Part shown: positions 22,059 to 33,046 of the stretch, one piece after another
Numbering within the stretch: the stretch's first letter is position 1
How the letters are laid out: the number at the start of each line of letters is the position of its first letter
NCBI GenBank assembly: GCA_031772625.1
Contig: CM062807.1
Coordinates: 1,151,319,007-1,151,383,006 of the forward strand
Length of the DNA: 64,000 nucleotides
Origin: Pinus tabuliformis
Lineage: Eukaryota; Streptophyta; Pinopsida; Pinales; Pinaceae
Direction: 5' to 3'
Position numbers and translations under genes: made by a program
The notes under the pieces: model-generated
What the model saw: the letters and a program-made list of their open reading frames with translations, nothing else
The model's database searches: none
What the model was told of the DNA's origin: nothing

Positions 22059-23105
22059 CTAGGTTGCACAAAATGGGGAAATGGGTACGAGTTTCCGAAA
22101 CGGGAATCGATACGAAATGCAACCTCCCCAAATTTTGGAAACGGGGAAACGCGAATATATATATATATATCTATATATATTAGGAATTTAAGAAATATGT
22201 GCAATCATAAAGCATATATGATACATTCTAATTTATTACATTATGATAAAATTGTCAATTGTCAATGCATAAATTATAAGTCTCTAAATTTACATCACAT
22301 TTACTCATGAATGATCACATAATGAAAATAGAAATATCCAAAATCAGCCATGAGAAATATCTAATTTCTTGTCTCGTGCTTGATTGGGAGTCTCCTCTTA
22401 CATAGTTGAATGACCTTAGTGCTCTTGATTAAATACAAGTTTCATACCCTAGTACCCTACATGCTCTTCATTATTGGGAGTCTCCCCTGCATAGAGGGCT
22501 TGGTTCTCTTGATTAAATACAAGTTCCATACCCTAGTACATGATAAAATCCAATGGAAACATTGCAATCCCCCCAGTCCTGAAATTCTGAAAAACAGATA
22601 AGTCTGCTGGATTTTGAGTGAGATCTAAAATTCTGCTTTCTCCATATGAAATCCAATGAGGGCAAAACCACTCTCAAACATCTTGAGTCATTTCATGGTA
22701 ATGTTAAAAATTTGAGTAAAAGGTTGAAAATGAAAATTAAAGGAGAATATCACTTTTACTTTAAGAATTTAACATTACCATGAACTGCATATCAACATTA
22801 GGGCAAAAGTTCACTTTTATAACTGTAGATAGGCATCTAGAAGCAACTAGAAGTCACTAGGATAACCTAAAAATAAATTAGAAAACAAATTAAATTAAAA
22901 AAAACACAAGTAAAAAGCTGAAACGTGAGTCGTACGGCCCTGAAATGCGTTTCAGGCCGTACTGGCCACGTTTCAGTTTCGTGAAACGTGGCAGTATGGC
23001 CTAAAACGCGTTTCAGGGCCGTACCACACGCGTTTCAGTGTTTCGTACTCGTTTCCGTACGGAAACGCCCCCTTGCCCTACGTTTCCTGCAACATAGCTA
23101 ATTGG
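22051..23105. mobile_element. hAT non-autonomous element 3, body 22059-23097
   Basis: TSD CTAATTGG (22051-22058 and 23098-23105) flanks a 1,039-bp element with ends CTAGGTTGCACAAAATGG and, inward from the right, CTATGTTGCAGGAAACG. It is inserted in the Gypsy integrase region and is inverted relative to element 2. The right subterminal zone iterates AAACGCGTTTC and GGCCGTAC words, and the left contains GTTTCCGAAACGGG. The middle carries the shared hairpin block (about 22680-22800). It has no transposase coding. Confidence 0.92.
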
Positions 23106-23846
23106 ATTGAGAATATTGTAGCCTTACCATACACTAGCTCGAATGGCGATTTTCTAGTGGATCGTTTAGGGGTTACTTGATTAGCCCACAGGGAAAACTT
23201 CAGTTGGGAGTCCTAGTTCCTCTGATTCTCGGTGATGGTCTTCTTCAGCACTCTCACCACCATTTTGTTTGAGGACTCAGCCAAGCCATTACCTTGAGGA
23301 TAGTAGGTAGTGGAATGCCTGATGATAATATTGATTCTTGAATTTTTGGCAGAAGCTGGTGAATTTGGCAGATTTTAAGACTTGAGCATTGTCATTGATA
23401 ACTTTGATAGGACAACCAAAGCGAGATAACATGTTCTCCTCCATAAACTTAATTACCACTGAGTCTGTAGCGTTTCTGGCTGGGATGGCCTCTACCCACT
23501 TGGTGAAATAATCCATGGCCGTTAATATCCACTTGTGTTGGCCACTAGACGGTGGGTTTATTTCTCCTATGAAGTCTAGTCCCCACTGTCTGAAAGGTTC
23601 TTCCACATGCACTGGAATTAGGGGGAGAGGAGAAAGTTTTTGCCTTTCAGCAAACATTTGGCACTTTTGGCACGACTTGACTTGGGAATGAACATTTCCA
23701 AACAGTGTAGGCCAGTAGAATCCTGCCTTGAGGATTTTGTGTGCTGTGGTCTTCCAGCTGTAATGACCTCCACAAACTCCTCCATGAAATTCCTCAATCA
23801 CTTTATGGGTTTCGCCCTCTACCAAACATAACAGCAAAACTCCCAC
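23106..23846 (-). pseudogene. Gypsy integrase zinc finger and catalytic core
   Basis: The frame at 23289-23846 holds the HHCC zinc finger (FHGGVCGGH...CQKC) and the start of the catalytic core with GLDFIGEI and DYFTKWVEAIPA. The second catalytic region reads VINDNAQV, where the family normally has DNG, and the frame then ends early. Downstream coding to the hAT insertion is broken by several stops. It cannot make an active integrase. Confidence 0.88.
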
Positions 23847-24582
23847 TGGGTCCTTCCAGTAGAGTTGACCATTGGATATGATATATATACTTTTGCGCTT
23901 GCAATCTCAGAGTTCGGTATTTGGATTTATCTAGCCCCAGCGGGCACCTCAAGAATAAGAGATAATGGATGATATTCTTATACCAGGGTGATCCCTCATA
24001 TTTAGCATAGATCTTCTGCTCGGATGTTTTAATCCCATTCTGATGAACCTCTAGTCTGCCTTCCTCTGTTATCAAGTTTATCCCTAAAGCTTGGCAATTA
24101 GATTATGATAAAACCTTGGCCAACCCCTGTCCTTTTATGAGCTTAGTAGGCTTGATGTCTAACTCATATTCTTGTATCTTTGCTATCCACCTACCCCTTT
24201 TTCCTTCGCTGTCTCCTTGCACTAGGATGTCCTTGACTGCTGTCGTTGGGACAAATGCTGTGATTTTTGATTGTAGCACATACATACGAAATGCCTTCAA
24301 AGCCTTGACTAGTGCATAGGCTTGTTTCTCCAAGATGTTATATTTTAGCTCAACATCCCTCAAGACTTGGCTGAAGAAGGCGATGGTCTATTCATAACCA
24401 TCTTTATTCTTCTGTAGCAGAATTGCGGCAATAGTATGCAGAGAAGCAAAAGAAAAGATATAGAAAGGCATTGAATAGTCGGGGCTGACTAGTACCGGGG
24501 CTTCAGCCAAAGCTTCTTTAATTATAATAAAAGAATCTCGGGGGGCAGGGCTCCACTTGACTTCATTTTCCTTTTTAAGCAT
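23847..24582 (-). pseudogene. Gypsy RNase H and linker to integrase
   Basis: The segment 24388-24582 starts the RT-associated RNase H (W-S-P-A...ALAEAPVL...PDYSMPFYIF). After a stop near 24388 it continues as 24103-24363 with the family block LRDVELKYNILEKQAYALVKAL. The part 23803-24075 is the linker to integrase (KYEGSPWYKNIIHYL...). Two in-frame stops and a frame change split the region. Confidence 0.82.
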
Positions 24583-25861
24583 GTTTGGACTCTGTAATAC
24601 CTTTGACTATTTCTGCATAGTTGGGTATGAACCTCCTCAAGAAATTTATTCTCCCCTTTTTTGCTTGGACCTATTTCTTATTTCTGGGTAGAGGAATATG
24701 ATTGATGGCTTCGACTCGTTTAGGGTCGATCTTCACTCCTTCTTGCGCTACTATGTGTCCTAGTAGCTTCCCCTCACTCAGGGCGAACTGAGATTTCTTG
24801 GGATTCATAGAAAGACCATACCTCTTGCATTTCTCAAAGGTGAGCTTCAAGTGGAGGATGTGCTCTTCATCATTCTTAGAGAAGATTGTGATATCATCCA
24901 AATAAACAACCACGAACTTGTCTTGCTCACCTACAAAATCTATATCCATAGCTCCCTGAAATGTGGCCCCTGCATTAATAAGACCGAAAGGAATGCGAGC
25001 ATATATTAATGTTTTCCACGGGGTGGTGAAAGTAGTCTTCTTCTGATCATCATGGTGGACTGTTACTCAGTTGTAACCAAAGAACTCATCCATCATGGAC
25101 ATTTTGACTAAGCCAACCACCTTCTGCAATATATAATCCATCTTAGGCAGTGGGTAGTTGTCTTTCAACGACGCCCTGTTTAGATTCCGAAAATCTACAC
25201 ATAGCCTTATTTCTCCATTCTTTTTCCGGACTAGGACTAAGTTGGCCACCCACTCCGAGTACCTTAAAGGCACTATGATTTTGGCCTGTAGAAGTTTCCT
25301 CACTTCTTTTTCAATGGAGGGGAGTAAGAGTGGATTAATATGCCTGAGCTTCTGCTTGCATGGTTTTATTCCACTCTTTAAAGGAATCTTATGCTGTATG
25401 ATGTTAGTATCAAATGTTTTTAGATCCTCATAAGACCAAGCAAAAACATCCTTGTAGATTTTGAATAGATTTAAATACCTTTGTTTATATTGCAAGGGGA
25501 TTCCTTTTGATAGCCTGACCATCTGGGGTTCATCCTCTGAGCCGATATTGCACTCTTCTACTTGTTTGTCCATCTTCAAAGCCATTTGTTTGGAGGCTAT
25601 GTCGTCCTTATTAAATAATCTTTCCAGTGGGACTAGTCCGCGAGGAATGGTATTCCCTTTTAGTTGTAGAATTTTGCATCCAGCCACTGTGTCTTCCCAG
25701 GAAGTGGTTTCTTGATTAACCTCTTTTTCCTCTTCTTGGTCAATGGTTGAGTTAGTGAACTCCCCAACGACTTCTATAAATCGTTTCACCTGTTCGTCAT
25801 CCTTGAATACTTGCCAGTGCTTGAATTTATCAGGTATAGAGGGTCTGTATGTGACCTCCAC
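24583..25861 (-). pseudogene. Gypsy reverse transcriptase
   Basis: The N-terminal part (25067-25861) has the Gypsy RT landmarks KIPLKSGIKPCKQKLRHINP, SEWVANLVLVRKKNGEIRLCVDFRNLN and DNYPLPKMD. The catalytic YLDD and the GLSMNPKKSQF...LGHIV block lie in 24671-24949. Frame breaks occur near 25060 and 24960, and stops near 24670. Together they cover most of an RT domain of normal size, but it is not translatable as one protein. Confidence 0.9.
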
Positions 25862-26541
25862 CTCATACCTGAGGAGCGGATTTTGAGGTGGGCTTGAAAC
25901 TACTTGTTGCTACAACAAGGGAATCAACCATTATGTTTCCTTCTCGGGGCAGAAATTGGATATTACAGGAAAAAGTTATCAATTAGACCCCACACTTCAT
26001 TCCGGTGAGTCCTCACTCTGGGGTGTTTGGCATGGCACTGATTTCTGATCTGCCTTACAACCAGCTCAAAGTCTCCATACATCGTTAGGCATTCAATATT
26101 CATGTTCTTTGCTGTTTGTAGCCCGAGGAGCAATGCTTCATACTCCGCCACATTGTTGGTTGCCTCAAACTCCAGCTTGAATGAGAGGGGTATCAGGCTG
26201 CCCTTTGGAGATACCAACAATACTCCTGCTCCATTTCCCTCTTTGGAATTTGCTCCGTTAAAGTATAATTTCCACACTTCGTTTTCATTTGCGTGCTGGT
26301 GTTCTAATTGCCTTGTTAGGTGTATTGATGTTTCTTCTAAGATGGTCTCATCTTCTTTGAGGAACAGGTAGGAGAGGTCGCTTTCTTTTCCATGCACTGG
26401 GGAGTTTTTTGAGCCTTTAGCTGGGGTCATTTTTTTTACAAATCCAGACCTTTTGTACAACTTCCTTTGTTTGCCTCCAAAAGTGGGGATAGTGGCATAA
26501 GTTAGATCTAACTTGATAGAGCCCCCCACCTTGGAACCCAA
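25862..26541 (-). pseudogene. Extra RNase H-like domain located before RT
   Basis: The frame at 25963-26541 encodes, after a protease-trailing stretch (YATIPTFGGKQRKLY), a type I RNase H fold. It shows WKLYFNGA (the first catalytic Asp is replaced by Asn), FEATNNVAEYEALLLGLQTA with the catalytic Glu, and the third acidic block MYGDFELVV. Coding then runs on to about 25862 and into the RT part with one stop. A second RNase H of this kind is known from Tat-type plant Gypsy elements. Its position upstream of RT here is unusual to my knowledge. Confidence 0.8.
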
Positions 26542-26933
26542 GACCTAGATAGGAGCATGCCGAACCGAGGGGGAATATCGACCACCACTATGTCCATTAC
26601 TACACTCTTCACGGGGATTTGAGCCAGGTTCACCACCAGGTCCTTTATCATTCCCAAGCATTTGACCCTCTTAGTGTCAAAGGAGTATAGGTCCTTGTAG
26701 GGCCTGGTGATTTGCAAGCCAAGCTGTTCCATCACTGTTAAGGGCATGAGGTTGTGCGAGGCTCTAGAGTCCAACATGCAATTATGTAATAAGAGGTCAT
26801 GGATTACTAGGGTCACATAGAAGGGTGCAATAGAAGGATCAAGTTCTTCCACATGAGGCCCAAAAACAACCATTGGCCTTTCTTCTTGAAGGTTTAAACA
26901 ATCATGCGTAGGTGAAGAGGTGGATGGAAGCAT
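26508..26933 (-). pseudogene. Gypsy aspartic protease
   Basis: It has the retroviral-type protease pattern HNCMLDSRASHNLMP, followed by VMEQLGLQI and a terminal GMLLSRSW. The catalytic triplet is normally DSGA; here Gly is replaced by Arg. After RSW the frame shifts by one base, probably a lost G in a G run, into the frame of the following RNase H domain. Confidence 0.85.
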
Positions 26934-28560
26934 GAATTGAGAGACTTGAGCTATATAAGTAGGTTGCTTTAGAAGTTCAATCAGCGGAACATGAATCTTT
27001 ACCCTTTCGAGCTCCCTTTGAAGATTGAATGTAGGTTGGCCCTTATCTATACCTCCTGGCTCTACTTCTCCTTACTTACCACTGGCGGTTTTTAGTAGAA
27101 CATGTGCCTTCCTTTCTGTGTATTCCTCGGAACTATTGCTTTCCTTATTTGAGGAGACTTTTACCTGGGATGAGTCAGGATTCAACTTACCTTTCCCTTT
27201 ATTTGGCACTGGGGAAATATCTTGGGGAGCATTTCCCCCTTGTTGTTCCGGTTCCCTTGTCCTCTTTCTTGAAGATCATAGATCATACTTTCGGTGTAGC
27301 TGTGCTTGCATGAAATCCACAAACTGTTTATAATAATAATCTATGTCCTCCTCATTTGCTGCTGCTTCTCTATCATGACTAGTCCTTTGGTGAGCCATTT
27401 TTTCATGTTCTTCTTCAGAGTAAACGGAATACAAGTTCTCATGTGTATCCAACAATTGTTCATCGGGACCATCTTCTAAATATAGAGGATGATGGATTTG
27501 ATTGAGTTGTTCCTTTCTTTCCCTTGGAAGTATTTGCAATGGCGGCCTTCTGTACTGTGGGTTATAAGCCCGGTTGTTGCTTTGAGCATTCTATTTGGGG
27601 AGACTCTTGTTCTCAAGTTCAAGCTTTCCAACCTTATGTGATAAACTCTTGATGAGTTTATCTAGTTCATCCCACTTCAGATCTAGTGATTCTTTAGCTT
27701 GACTGGAGGAGGATGCTTTTTCTTTCCCCCTTTTATTCTCAGTAGGTTCCTGCTTTCCTATTGACTAGGGTAAGACCAAAGTCGGATTCAAAGGCTCCCA
27801 AAAAAGCTATGCGAGCAACAGTTGGAGGAGGCTTTATCTCACCCGGCAGGTTATTTTTATTTTTTATTTCTTTTTGGCTGTGGTTCACGAACATCTTGGT
27901 CAATAGGTGGTTGCTACGTCCACAGAAAATCTGGGTTGATCGACCCTGAAGGGAATCTAGCCTCGTGGCCCACTAGCAAGGCCTAACCCCAAGGGCTTCG
28001 GGTAGAATGGACCTTGTGACCTCCCGAACGGCGAGGCACTTATTTTGACCAACTGAGCTAACCCTTGGGGCTCCCAGCAGGTTATTATACTGCTTATTGA
28101 ACCTTTTTATAAATTTTTAATTGTCCCCTTTCAGCTTCTTGCTTATAGCATTAAACTCTGTGAGGAGGTACTCATGATTTCTCTTTTCACCCCATTTTTG
28201 TGTGAAAGAGTTTTCAAGTTCCTCCCAGGTAGTGATGGAGGCATTAGGTAGGGCTTTAAACCATTTTCTGGCTTCTCCATCAAGGGATTATATGAAGAGT
28301 CTTAGGACCACATCCAGTTGTTCTACATTTAGATTCTCAGCAAAAGCACAGAAGGTTTCAATGTGTCTCTATGCAGTGTTTTCATCCTCCCCATTGAACC
28401 TAGGAAAAAGCTTTAGGTAGTCCTGGGGCATAACACTTAGGGGCTGAGGTAAATCAAGAGGGGCATATTTATTCAACAAAAAACCCAAAACAACCATCTG
28501 GATTAATGGAGGGGGGTTAAGATTTGTTGGAGGAACTTGGGCCAAAACCACAGTGGTTGG
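26934..28560 (-). pseudogene. Gypsy gag, decayed
   Basis: The gag domain begins around 28551 (APLDLPQPLSVMPQDYLKLFPRFNGE) and continues as a retrotransposon gag core (ETFCAFAENLNVEQLD, GEARKWFKALPNASITTWEELENSF, KWGEKRNHEYLLTEFNAI) down to about 28090, with at least three in-frame stops. A SINE interrupts it at 27856-28076. The C-terminal part (27276-27845) carries a coiled-coil-like lysine/glutamate segment and LYLEDGPDEQLLDTHENLY.... No zinc knuckle was seen. The piece 26934-27275 links to protease and is noncoding now. Confidence 0.83.
27846..28086 (-). mobile_element. tRNA-derived SINE, body 27856-28076
   Basis: TSD GCAGGTTATT (27846-27855 and 28077-28086) flanks a 221-bp insertion inside Gypsy gag. 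On the minus strand it starts with a tRNA-like head. Its A box TTAGCTCAGTTGG lies at 28049-28061, and a B-box-like GTTCGGGAGGTC at 28018-28029. It ends with an A-rich tail (T-rich at 27856-27875 on the + strand). These are the marks of a pol III SINE mobilised by a LINE. It interrupts the gag frame, so it arrived after the Gypsy. Confidence 0.9.
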
Positions 28561-28920
28561 AGTGGCTAGACTGAAAGCAGGGTATGTAAGGGTCTTAGGA
28601 GTAAATCCTGAGTAGTGAGTAACAGTGGGTTGGGAGCTGGATGAGGAAGCTTCAAAGACTGATGAGATGGTAGCATAGGTAGTAGGAGTTTTCTCCTTCC
28701 AGACTTTCTTGAAAATTAATTTCTTTGGGTCAGATACAAACGGGGTTTTCTACTGAGAGGTATCTGAGTGAGTGTGAGGCTTTTTAAAAGCTAGGATGAT
28801 AAATGATAATGGGGTTTGTGGAGTCGCCAAGGTGATGTGGATGCAATCAGAACGCCTTTGCTCACCTACACAAAGAGTGCTCAACTTGTCGTATCCCAGG
28901 GGAAAAATCCTTCAATACAT
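28561..28920 (-). other. Gypsy 5' leader between PBS and gag
   Basis: This is untranslated leader of the Gypsy element on the minus strand; no conserved frame is kept. Confidence 0.6.
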
Positions 28921-28938
28921 TCCCCAACAACGGCGCCA
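28921..28938 (-). promoter_or_regulatory. Gypsy primer-binding site (tRNA-Asp type)
   Basis: Read on the minus strand this is TGGCGCCGTTGTTGGGGA. It sits five bases from the LTR and differs at two positions from the complement of a tRNA-Asp 3' end (TGGCGCCGTTGCCGGGGA), the primer used by many Athila/Tat-type Gypsy elements. Confidence 0.88.
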
Positions 28939-28943
28939 AAAGA

Positions 28944-31256
28944 TGTTGTCACTCCCAGAGATAGCCTTAGATTGCTTACAAGACCAGTGCCTGGGCACAT
29001 CTGGAGTCTGTGTGTCTCGTATGATTCTCATGAAATAGGAGACACGCACACACATATATATAATAATAATAATAAACATGGGCTGGTTCATTCATCAAAA
29101 GGGGTAAGCCATGTATTTCTGTTACTTCTTCACATATACAACTCACATAAATATATGCATAAAATAGTGGAGGCCGAGTAGTTCAAGGACCTACAGTTTA
29201 ATAAGCTTTGACAGAGCAATGAGAGAGGATAAGGAGGAGTAACTCATCACATAGAGCTTGAAGCATCAAGAATTCTATACTTAACACAGAGCTCGAAGCA
29301 TCAAGAATTTCTACACTTATCTGAGTTAAAGGTGGATATAATGGACAGAAGAGAGACTGGGTGCTATGATTCATGGAGCGCAATTTTAAAGATATAATTT
29401 CAATAATCCATACAGGCACATGCATTAACAAGTCGATACAAATGAATCTGTGAGGAAGTTTGAAATATTTCTAACAGCTATGATTACATGAATTCAGAGA
29501 AGAAACATGAACATAATGGATTTTAACAGAGGGAGAACATACTGTAGTACTCAAAGGGGGAATCACCACCATTTTCTTTATATTTCGAAAGATGCATATC
29601 ATACAATGATACAGTTTGAAAATAACATGTAGCTTTTTCTTTAGGATTTTTGAACCTTTGTAAAGTGTTGCTTCCCCCTATTTATCTGGAGAGGGGAGTG
29701 CTGAACGTTGATTACAACAGAATATCTTCAGCTGAGTCTTAGCTATCAGATCGACTAGTTGCCTCGGCTAGAGATGGCTCTGTGGCCCAAAAGCATTGCA
29801 AAAGATTAATTACCTCATTAAATGATTGACACATTACATGATTACAAAAAACGGGTCAATCGAGCAGATGAACACACCAACAAAATATCTCCATGCCCAT
29901 CCCTGTGATCGCTTTTGCTTCAGGTTGTTGCTTGCCCACGGTTTGGTTTCCTATGTCACTCGGCCAGTTCCCATTGCTTTTGCCTTTATTGCTTGGATCG
30001 TTAGTTCTTCAAAACTGGGAGCGATCATCTATTAGTTTAATGCCATAGTACAGAGGCAAAGGTCGCCTGGGTGGTACTTTGTCTTCCCCCTGTACGGGGC
30101 ACCATGCTGGATAATCAAGTCCTCCTGAGCTTCCAAGTCTTCGTTTACTTCTGTCAGAGTCGGCCTTGGTTCGTGTCACAAGGGGTCTTTCTGGGTCAGT
30201 CCTTGCCGAGTTTGAATGCTCCATCTCCTTTCTTAAATGCCACATTTGCCGACCCACCACGCCTTTAAAGTTCTGCACTACCTGGTCGCAGAGTTATTAC
30301 ATTGGGGTTTTCCATTTAACAATCTTTACATGGATGGGGCCTTCCAATCCATTTTAGCCCCTTTTGCTTCATGTCATTAGGGGCTATGACCAGGTGCTTG
30401 GTCCTCGGGCGCTTGGGCCTTCAGACTCCCCTTGACACTTGCGATCACCGATCTGCGCCGATTGGGCCGACCCGAGATATCGCAATCGGAGTATAGGAGA
30501 GGGCCTTCCTACCATATTACATAGAGCTTGCTGATTGTCCAGACACGAAACTTCAAAAAAGTAGGATGCATGAAATATCACATCCGGGAGGGGTCTCGCC
30601 TATTGCAATTGCAGGTCAGGAGGGACTTCGGCGGAGGAGGGACCCTGTTTTGCGCGATCGCCAATCTGCGGGATTGGCCCCTTTAGTGCTTGGCCCATGG
30701 TTTTTCGCTGCAATCCTTTGTTAACTGGTTTTCGGCCCCTCTCAATGACTTTACAATATATCGGGACTTTTCCACTTCGCAATCTTTTAACCATAGTCCC
30801 ATCTAGAATTGCCGATCGCAGATATTGCAGGACCTCCGATATTACAGGGAGTCCGACATGTGGGACCTCCAATCGCCAATAAGCCGATATGCCGTGCCTT
30901 GGACCCGCCGATTTGCAATGTGCGATATTGGCGATCGATCGATCGCAGATTTCGTTGTTTTCCTCTGCTGCTGCTTAAAATAAGCCTCGATTGCGATTTG
31001 CGATGAGCCTGACCCTTAGGCATTTTTTCTTTGTTTTCATGCTTTCAAAGGGTATATTTAATCTGCTCTAACTTTTGTTCCAGGAGTCTATTTTTGGACT
31101 TCCACCTACCGTTGGAAAGCTTATTTCGAGCACTTTTCATTGAAGAGGGTCCGATTTAACTTTGAGAGCCTTTGTGGCTTGGAAGATGGCTGCAAACTTC
31201 TCTGTTCTTCGGTACTCTTTGTACAACTGGAACTCTGTTTTCAGAAGGTGACAACA
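28944..31256 (-). repeat. Gypsy 5' LTR (right copy)
   Basis: This is the direct repeat of 19209-21483, 38 bp longer because of small indels and microsatellite change. The CGAT-word-rich segment is at about 30430-31000. The TSD copy CCAAG follows. Confidence 0.93.
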
Positions 31257-31261
31257 CCAAG

Positions 31262-31660
31262 AAACCATCCCTCAGGGATCTAGGTATCATCTACAAGGTT
31301 AGAGCTCCACAATACCATTGATACCCTCCCTCTTCGGGATCCAGACATCATCAAGGCCTGCCAAGATGTCTTCTGAAGTACCATCATACAGGTAGTTTAT
31401 GGTACCTCATCTCTCCCTCTTAACCAAATTAGAGATATCCACCAATTCAAGCATGCTCCTTGTTGACCACTACGTGTCAACGATCCATAGCAGTAAACCC
31501 CCTTTTTTCGCAAAAGGGATAGCGCTTGATTGATGTGTTCATGCCATACAAATATCATCATCAATTTCACTTCCAAGATGTTATGTAAACCCTTTCTGCA
31601 TGTGTATAATGTAAATAATCTCAACAGATCTGTGTCGTGTGTGTAATTGCCTAGGTAAAC
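31262..31660 (-). mobile_element. 3' internal tail of the antisense Copia, right part
   Basis: This is the continuation of the sequence interrupted at 19208. It contains a CTCCCTCTTAAC tract near 31411, of the kind found at antisense Copia 3' ends, and no kept frame. Its assignment rests on position and on the precise Gypsy TSD. Confidence 0.45.
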
Positions 31661-32276
31661 CTACTTTTCTGGTGATGATCTACATTCTGGGAGGCTTTTT
31701 GTCCGACTGATCTATTCTCGGATGATCGACAAAGTTTTCTTTCAGTCTTACCCCAAATTCGGAATGAATTTTGTCACTGAGATCTTAAGCGAGTCCTAGT
31801 GTTCTAGATCGAGTCTATGTAAAAGTGATTTGGGAATAATCCTAACTATTTGGTTAGGTTATTTTATTACAAATTACTTGGTTTGTTGGATTATATTTGT
31901 GTTACAGAAATGGGTAGTCTGTGAGGGTCTTTTGCAAATGGGTTTTCCCTCTTGAGATGTAAAAAATATGAAAATCATGATGTAAAGTGTCTTGAGGGTT
32001 GGAAAAATAATTTATCCCCTCATAGGTTAATTAATAAATTTTTTGGATCTTTTAGAATAGGAGGCTCGATGGTGAAGGCTCGAAGGAGGCGATGGAAGCG
32101 ACTAGACAAGGGTTAGGTTTTTCCCTGAAGCTGGCAACCTGAGGCTTGGACAGGTTCTCTGCCCCTGTGACTTGGATCCTGTCTTGACCGTGGGTCGTCT
32201 TTGTCCCCGTATGGCCTTCCCCGTTACCATTTTTTCCATTCTCCGTCAAGGGTAGGCTTCCAAAGATTGATCATGG
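31661..32276. other. Unassigned; possibly LINE 5' part
   Basis: No clear domain is visible. It may be the degenerate ORF1 or leader of the LINE that follows, but stops occur in all frames and no zinc knuckle is recognisable. Confidence 0.35.
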
Positions 32277-33046
32277 CAGACCCTGTGGATATTATTTTCC
32301 TGCAAGAAACCCTTGGTAGCGTTGAAGCTATCTTTGGGTTGCTTGTTTCAATGATCCCGGGCTAGACTTTTCAGGCCCTTGACGCATCCGGGAGATTTGG
32401 AGGTTTGGCCCTAGGCTTCAACTCTCAGACCACTAAGCTTATAAACTGCTGGGGTGGCCCTGGGCACCTGGGGGCCGATCTTTTTTCAGCAGAATTGAAC
32501 TCCGAGATCAAGTTCATTAATGTGTATGCCCCTTGTCACCAGAGGACTGAGTTTTGGGAAAAACTCTTGAGCTCTGAGATTCTCTGGAAGGAACCTCTAA
32601 TCCTGGGAGGGGACCTTAACTTCTCAATAGGTCACTCGGAATCCTGGGGTCACCATGCCCAGGCTGACCTCCTCTCAGACTTCTTTGAGCACATTTTGGA
32701 AGCGGACAGCATGGTGGACCTTCCCTTAGCAAAGCTGCATCCCACCTGGAGGAATAACAGAGTTGGGGAAGCCAACCTTTCCAAAAGGCTGGATCGATTC
32801 CTCATTAAGGAAGGCCTTCTTAGCTCAGGTTTCAATCTCAGGCAATGGGTGGGCACAGGAGGACTTTCAGATCATTTGCCCATCTATTTTGAAATCAGAG
32901 GAAGGATAGAAAAGCCTAAGGGTCCTTTTAAATTCAACTCCTCCTGGCTAAAAGAGGCTTCCTATATTCAAATGGTCAAGACCTTTTGGCAGGCCCACCC
33001 CCTGCTGCTAGAGGGAATATCGCCGAAGGCTTTGTGGCTAATCTAA
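32277..33046 (+). pseudogene. LINE apurinic-like endonuclease
   Basis: The reading begins near 32270 with IMADPVDIIFLQETLG (the QET motif of L1-type endonucleases). After a TAG near 32363 it continues as 32405-33046 with INVYAPCHQRTEF, the catalytic GGDLNF, RLDRFL and the terminal SDHLPI. Endonuclease nicks the target to prime reverse transcription. One stop and a frame change into the RT part break it. Confidence 0.88.

Larger units (their letters stand above)
19204..31261 (-). mobile_element. Complete decayed Gypsy LTR retrotransposon, body 19209-31256
   Basis: A 12,048-bp element lies antisense to the host gene. Long LTRs (2,275 and 2,313 bp) begin TGTTGTC and end GACAACA, and TSD CCAAG is at 19204-19208 and 31257-31261. 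A tRNA-Asp-type PBS adjoins the right LTR. On the minus strand the order is gag, protease, an RNase H-like domain, RT, RNase H, integrase. Every ORF has stops or frameshifts, and catalytic residues are altered. Sampled LTR stretches differ by roughly 3-10%, so it is much older than the Copia at 10741. It contains an hAT element (22059-23097) and a SINE (27856-28076). Confidence 0.94.

Noticed and set aside
28018..28061. Stand-alone tRNA gene
   Set aside because: A- and B-box-like motifs exist, but there is no cloverleaf, and the segment is the head of a SINE with TSD and A-rich tail.
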